Positions 6,963-9,935 of a stretch of DNA of 9,935 nucleotides are shown here, piece by piece. The stretch lies in contig JAURQC010000042.1 of the NCBI GenBank assembly GCA_030836325.1, positions 1 to 9,935 of the forward strand, read 5' to 3'. The notes beneath the pieces are model-generated. The model was not told where the DNA came from. It was given only the letters and a program-made list of their open reading frames with translations, and did not search any database. This DNA comes from Candidatus Nanopelagicales bacterium. Its GTDB lineage: Bacteria > Actinomycetota > Actinomycetes > S36-B12. Within the stretch, counting starts at the first letter, position 1, and each line of letters opens with the position of its first letter. Both the position numbers and the translations under genes were made by a program.

Positions 6963-8710
6963 TCCCGGCTTGCCGCAGCGACTGCCCTGAGTACGGTCCA
7001 CTGGCCCTCGCGAGTGAGTTCGCAGCGGTCACCGCAGTAATCGGCGATGAGCCGACGGCCTAAGCCCGGTGGATTCCCCGTAGGTCCTATCCCGTTGTCG
7101 CGGACCTCGATTGCAATCGCGGTAGCGGCGCCATTCGAAGTCTGGTGAACAACCACCTCGATCGTGTCAGCCATTCCGTGCCGGTAGCCGTTGGCCATCG
7201 CCTCCTCAACGATGTGGGTGACGTGGGATAGATCGGTGCGCTGGGCCAGTGCTGGCTCCAGGTCCAGTTTCACCTCGCACACGGCGCGCCAGTTACCAAC
7301 GAGTCGATCGACCTCCTCGCCGAGCGATGCGTTGTCGGTTTCGGCTTCCGGCGAGCCGATGCCCCTTATCGCCTCGGCACTTTCATCCAAAGCACGAACG
7401 ATTGCGCTGGAATCCCCCGTGCGCTCGGCCTGCTCGATCGACGCGGCGCATGCGACGAGCCGAGTCTGGACCGTGCCGTGCAAGCTCCTGGCCACATCGC
7501 GCGTAACAGCCGCGAGAGCACTTCGGCGGGCCGCGGAGTCGATCTCGGTTTGGATTACGTCAGACCGCAGGGACTCCAGAGCCGAACGACGCACGTCCAC
7601 CAGGGCCCCCACATAGGACACGAGGACTATCCCGGTCAAGAATGCGATCACGATTGACCCGGCGTCTTGAGTGGGCGTGGTCACCTCTCCAGGTATCAGG
7701 CTGTAGGCAAGGATCGCCGCCAACGCGAGCAGCACTGCCATGGCGAAGATGCCGCGCTTCGCTGCTGCGGACCGCACGTGTCCGATCACCCGATTGGACA
7801 CCCACAACAAGCCCCACACGGACACGGTGAGGAGGGAAATCGCGACCGGAGCCCACGCACCGAAGCCACGCACCGAGGCCCCCGGGAGTCCGATGGCGGT
7901 GATGAGGGCGGTATTGCCCGCAAGGAAGCGCGGATCGTGCCACAGGTGACGAAACACCTGTCTGGTTCGGGGCCGAGGGTGCTCTGCTTGCACCTCATTC
8001 CACAATTCGTGACTCAACGGACGTACAGAGTCTCGGGCCGTGTCCTCGAGAGCAGCAACGATCGGTTCGAGGTTCCCGGGACGCTGGTCAGTGACCGATG
8101 CCATGACCAGTACCCGATCGAGCTCCTGCCGTGCTTCGGTCAGCCGGTTATCCACGATCGCATCCACGCTACGGCGCAGTTCCAACCCTGCTTCGCTCTC
8201 CTCGAAGGCTGCCCGCTGCAATTCGATGGCCTCCTCGAGCAATTGCGCGCGAGTCTGGAGGAACCTTTCCCGGCTGTCGAGCAGCAGCGAGAAGATGACT
8301 CCTAGCCACAAGGTGGTCAGGCAGGCGAAGAACAGTCGAAGACCCACGGGCAGGGCAGTCTGCTTACCCAGGATCGAATCTAGGAATTCCATACCGAGCA
8401 CCGGAATAATCCCAGCGCTGAGATAGAAGCCCACGTAGAGCCACAGCGGTACTGGTGTGCGAACTCGATTTCGAAAGATCGTGAACATCGCGAGGGTGCC
8501 GTACGCCGCGTTGAGGAGGACCGCGACACCCATCACTACTGCGGCCGTCGGGATATCCTCCGGCGGCATTTGTCGCGAGCCGAGGGTGCCTCCCGTCAGC
8601 ACCATCTGCGGATACGTGAGAGCGTTCGCGAAGACGATTACCTGCCAGGAGATCGCCCAGCGACCGGTAACACGCGCCGACAGGCGCCCGACAGATTCGG
8701 TTGTTCCCAC
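6959..8710 (-). CDS. Second multi-span membrane histidine kinase, paralogous to the plus-strand kinase
   Basis: From the GTG at 8710 it encodes 583 residues. Membrane spans appear near 18-39, 53-79, 87-110 and 122-144, followed by a helical, probably coiled-coil stretch (145-235) that ends in VRPLSHELW, matching LRPLSQRLH of the other kinase. A second membrane block lies near 262-373. The transmitter follows: H-box RSLHGTVQTRL with His411, N-box VEEAMANGYRHG with Glu503, Asn507 and His511, then VRDNGIG with Asp538, and PPGLGRRL with glycines 549 and 551. All ATP-binding residues are present. An in-frame TTG at 8764 gives 601 residues but lies inside the tRNA terminator hairpin, so the GTG is preferred; an AGTAGG stretch 10 bases upstream could serve as a ribosome-binding site. 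No regulator gene is adjacent on its strand. It may feed the regulator at 2808-3485 or one elsewhere. Confidence 0.87.
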   Translation of the reverse strand: MGTTESVGRLSARVTGRWAISWQVIVFANALTYPQMVLTGGTLGSRQMPPEDIPTAAVVMGVAVLLNAAYGTLAMFTIFRNRVRTPVPLWLYVGFYLSAGIIPVLGMEFLDSILGKQTALPVGLRLFFACLTTLWLGVIFSLLLDSRERFLQTRAQLLEEAIELQRAAFEESEAGLELRRSVDAIVDNRLTEARQELDRVLVMASVTDQRPGNLEPIVAALEDTARDSVRPLSHELWNEVQAEHPRPRTRQVFRHLWHDPRFLAGNTALITAIGLPGASVRGFGAWAPVAISLLTVSVWGLLWVSNRVIGHVRSAAAKRGIFAMAVLLALAAILAYSLIPGEVTTPTQDAGSIVIAFLTGIVLVSYVGALVDVRRSALESLRSDVIQTEIDSAARRSALAAVTRDVARSLHGTVQTRLVACAASIEQAERTGDSSAIVRALDESAEAIRGIGSPEAETDNASLGEEVDRLVGNWRAVCEVKLDLEPALAQRTDLSHVTHIVEEAMANGYRHGMADTIEVVVHQTSNGAATAIAIEVRDNGIGPTGNPPGLGRRLIADYCGDRCELTREGQWTVLRAVAAASRD

Positions 8711-8718
8711 GAACGGTG

Positions 8719-8724
8719 AACCTA
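8719..8724 (-). promoter_or_regulatory. Possible -10 element (TAGGTT) for a near-leaderless kinase transcript
   Basis: On the minus strand TAGGTT fits the actinobacterial TANNNT pattern and would start transcription close to the GTG at 8710. A promoter must lie between the terminator at 8761-8795 and this GTG if the kinase is transcribed on its own. No good -35 is seen, and the same bases could instead contribute to a ribosome-binding site. Confidence 0.2.
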
Positions 8725-8760
8725 CTCGCGCCGAGGCGAAAATGACCCGAACAGAACAGA

Positions 8761-8795
8761 ACAAGGGCCCGGAATCATGAGATCCGGGCCCTTGT
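8761..8795 (-). terminator. Intrinsic terminator of the tRNA-fMet gene
   Basis: A perfect 13-bp inverted repeat (ACAAGGGCCCGGA at 8761-8773 and its complement at 8783-8795) encloses a 9-base loop. Read on the minus strand it begins 5 bases after the tRNA 3' end and is followed by the T-rich TCTGTTCTGTTC, as expected for a rho-independent terminator of the tRNA transcript. Confidence 0.85.
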
Positions 8796-8800
8796 ATCAG

Positions 8801-8874
8801 TAGCGGGGGCAGGATTTGAACCTGCGACCTCTGGGTTATGAGCCCAGCGAGCTACCGAGCTGCTCCACCCCGCG
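8801..8874 (-). tRNA. Initiator tRNA-fMet (anticodon CAT)
   Basis: The minus strand folds into a full 74-base cloverleaf: acceptor CGCGGGG with CCCCGCT, D arm GAGC/GCTC, anticodon stem CTGGG/CCCAG with loop CTCATAA, and T arm GCAGG-TTCAAAT-CCTGC, with A as discriminator. Two features mark it as the initiator rather than the elongator: the first acceptor pair is a mismatch (C1 opposite U72), and three consecutive G-C pairs sit next to the anticodon loop. CCA is not encoded; CTG follows. A TATCCT at 8898-8903 could be its -10 element. It lies 59 bases downstream of the UPF0182 stop on the same strand. Confidence 0.96.
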
Positions 8875-8933
8875 CTGTCTTCTTACGAAGTCCTCCAAGG
8901 ATACGCGACCACAGCCGACTCATGGTGAGGGGG

Positions 8934-9935
8934 TCAGGTCACCTGTTCCTCGGGTATCGCTTCCTCTACGCCCTCTTCGACCGGCGGTGGCGGTAGCGCC
9001 TCCCCGGCGATCTGCGCTTCGGCGGCGGCGGCTCTATCGAGAGCCTCGGATAGCCGGTCTTGCGCTTCCCCGTAGGCACCGAAGTCCCCGTCAGCAAGAG
9101 CGTCCTGTCCTTCCTGATAGGCGCGCTGAGCATCCTGGATTGCGATGGTCAGATCGGTGAACGGATCTCCAGTAGAGGGAACCGACGGCTCGGATGGCTG
9201 AGTGGGCTCCGGGCCCGGCAGCGGATCTGTCCCATCCTCAGGGATGAACTCCGGATCGACTGTTGCTTCCGGTGAGGACCCGAATACCTGGTCGAGCGCA
9301 CCCGCAAGGGTGTCGTCCAGTGCGACGTTCGCCCCGAAACCGACGAGCACCTTGCGCAGCAGCGGATAGCCCTCCGACGCGGCCCGCAAGTACACCGGTT
9401 CGACGTAGAGCAAGCCATCGTTGAAGGGCAGGGACAACAGGTTGCCGAACTCGATCTCCGACCCACCACGACGCAGCAGCGAGAGCTGCGAGGACACGGT
9501 CGGGTCGGATTCGAAGTTGTTCTGCACCTGCTGTGGTCCGGGAGTGGTGGTGTTCGAGGGCAGTTGCAACACGCGAATCTTGCCGTAGTCATCTCCGGGA
9601 TCGGAGTTCACCTGCATGAACGCCGCGAGGGTTTGTCGTCGTTGCGGTGCGAAGGTGGTGGTCAACGAGAACGCCGGTCCCGCCTCATCGGGCATTTGCA
9701 GCGTGAGGTAGTACGGCGGTTGGAATACCTGCGCGGGAGTTACCGTCGGATCGAACGGGACGATCCAGACCGCCGTACCGTTGTAGAAGGTGTCCGCGTC
9801 CGTAACGTGGTAGCGGGTCATGACGGTGCGCTGGACCTTGAATAGGTCTTGCGGGTAGCGCACGTGCTGCTCGATCTCCGTGGGCATCTGCGACAGCGGC
9901 TCCACAACGTCGGGGAACGCCTTCTCCCAGGTCTG
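8934..9935 (-). CDS. UPF0182 family integral membrane protein, C-terminal part
   Basis: The frame runs from the right edge of the window to the TGA at 8934-8936. About 333 residues are visible and the start is outside the window; the GTG at 9905 is internal, because the preceding codons read on as QTWEKAFPDVV. The conserved segment HVRYPQDLFKVQR followed by RYHV, the LLSLPFNDGLLYVEPVYLRA stretch, and an acidic, Pro/Ala-rich tail with an alpha-helical segment (AYQEGQDALADGDF) are what the C-terminal region of UPF0182 proteins looks like. The membrane-spanning N-terminal part typical of the family is not in view. Function is unknown. The gene precedes the initiator tRNA on the same strand; no clear terminator separates them, so read-through into the tRNA is possible. 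Confidence 0.92.
   Translation of the reverse strand, partial: QTWEKAFPDVVEPLSQMPTEIEQHVRYPQDLFKVQRTVMTRYHVTDADTFYNGTAVWIVPFDPTVTPAQVFQPPYYLTLQMPDEAGPAFSLTTTFAPQRRQTLAAFMQVNSDPGDDYGKIRVLQLPSNTTTPGPQQVQNNFESDPTVSSQLSLLRRGGSEIEFGNLLSLPFNDGLLYVEPVYLRAASEGYPLLRKVLVGFGANVALDDTLAGALDQVFGSSPEATVDPEFIPEDGTDPLPGPEPTQPSEPSVPSTGDPFTDLTIAIQDAQRAYQEGQDALADGDFGAYGEAQDRLSEALDRAAAAEAQIAGEALPPPPVEEGVEEAIPEEQVT

Noticed and set aside
6435..7001. 188-residue minus-strand reading frame
   Set aside because: It lies opposite the C-terminal half of the anchored protein gene and runs past its end into the kinase tail; its composition shows no domain, and it is a shadow of strong coding sequence.
7667..8305. 212-residue plus-strand reading frame
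   Set aside because: It is opposite the membrane kinase gene, is Arg/His-rich and shows no recognisable motif.
8801..8874. tRNA-fMet as an attachment site for an integrated element
   Set aside because: No integrase gene and no second copy of the tRNA 3' end were seen in the window, and the adjacent genes look ordinary.
8879..8890. CTTC-TTAC-GAAG as a terminator after the UPF0182 gene
   Set aside because: The stem is only four pairs with no T tract.

Overview
The window looks like chromosomal DNA of an actinobacterium. The evidence is moderately high GC, GTG as well as ATG starts, a UPF0182 integral membrane protein (a family typical of Actinobacteria), NarL/LuxR-type two-component genes with actinobacterial-style kinases, and an initiator tRNA with no encoded CCA. 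No genus can be assigned from the sequence alone.

Plus strand, 1-6962: five tightly packed genes, separated by 17-54 bases, that could form one transcription unit. They are (i) the C-terminal part of a protein with a pepsin-like (family A1) layout, open at the left edge; (ii) a Tat-exported sulfatase with all the usual catalytic residues; (iii) a NarL/LuxR response regulator; (iv) a large multi-membrane-span histidine kinase; (v) a single-pass, outward-facing protein of unknown function.

Minus strand, 9935-6959: the C-terminal part of a UPF0182 membrane protein (open at the right edge), an initiator tRNA-fMet, a strong intrinsic terminator directly behind the tRNA, and a second multi-span histidine kinase. 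The second kinase converges on gene (v); the two stop codons overlap within a single CTAG.

The most interesting part is the signalling cluster. The plus-strand kinase reads as two tandem units of [four membrane spans - dimerisation helices - ATPase-like domain]. The first unit is degenerate: its ATPase-like domain has lost the N-box and G-box residues, and its phospho-histidine position is probably Asn. The second unit looks active. The convergent kinase has the same double membrane block and the same unusual H-box (HxxVQ[ST]RL) but lacks the first ATPase-like domain. Only one response regulator is visible, so it may serve both kinases. The surrounding exported hydrolase, protease-like protein and anchored protein suggest that the signalling genes control, or sense through, cell-surface functions. 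That functional link is inference from gene order only. No CRISPR array, insertion sequence or prophage gene was seen, and no stretch over 300 bases lacks a gene.
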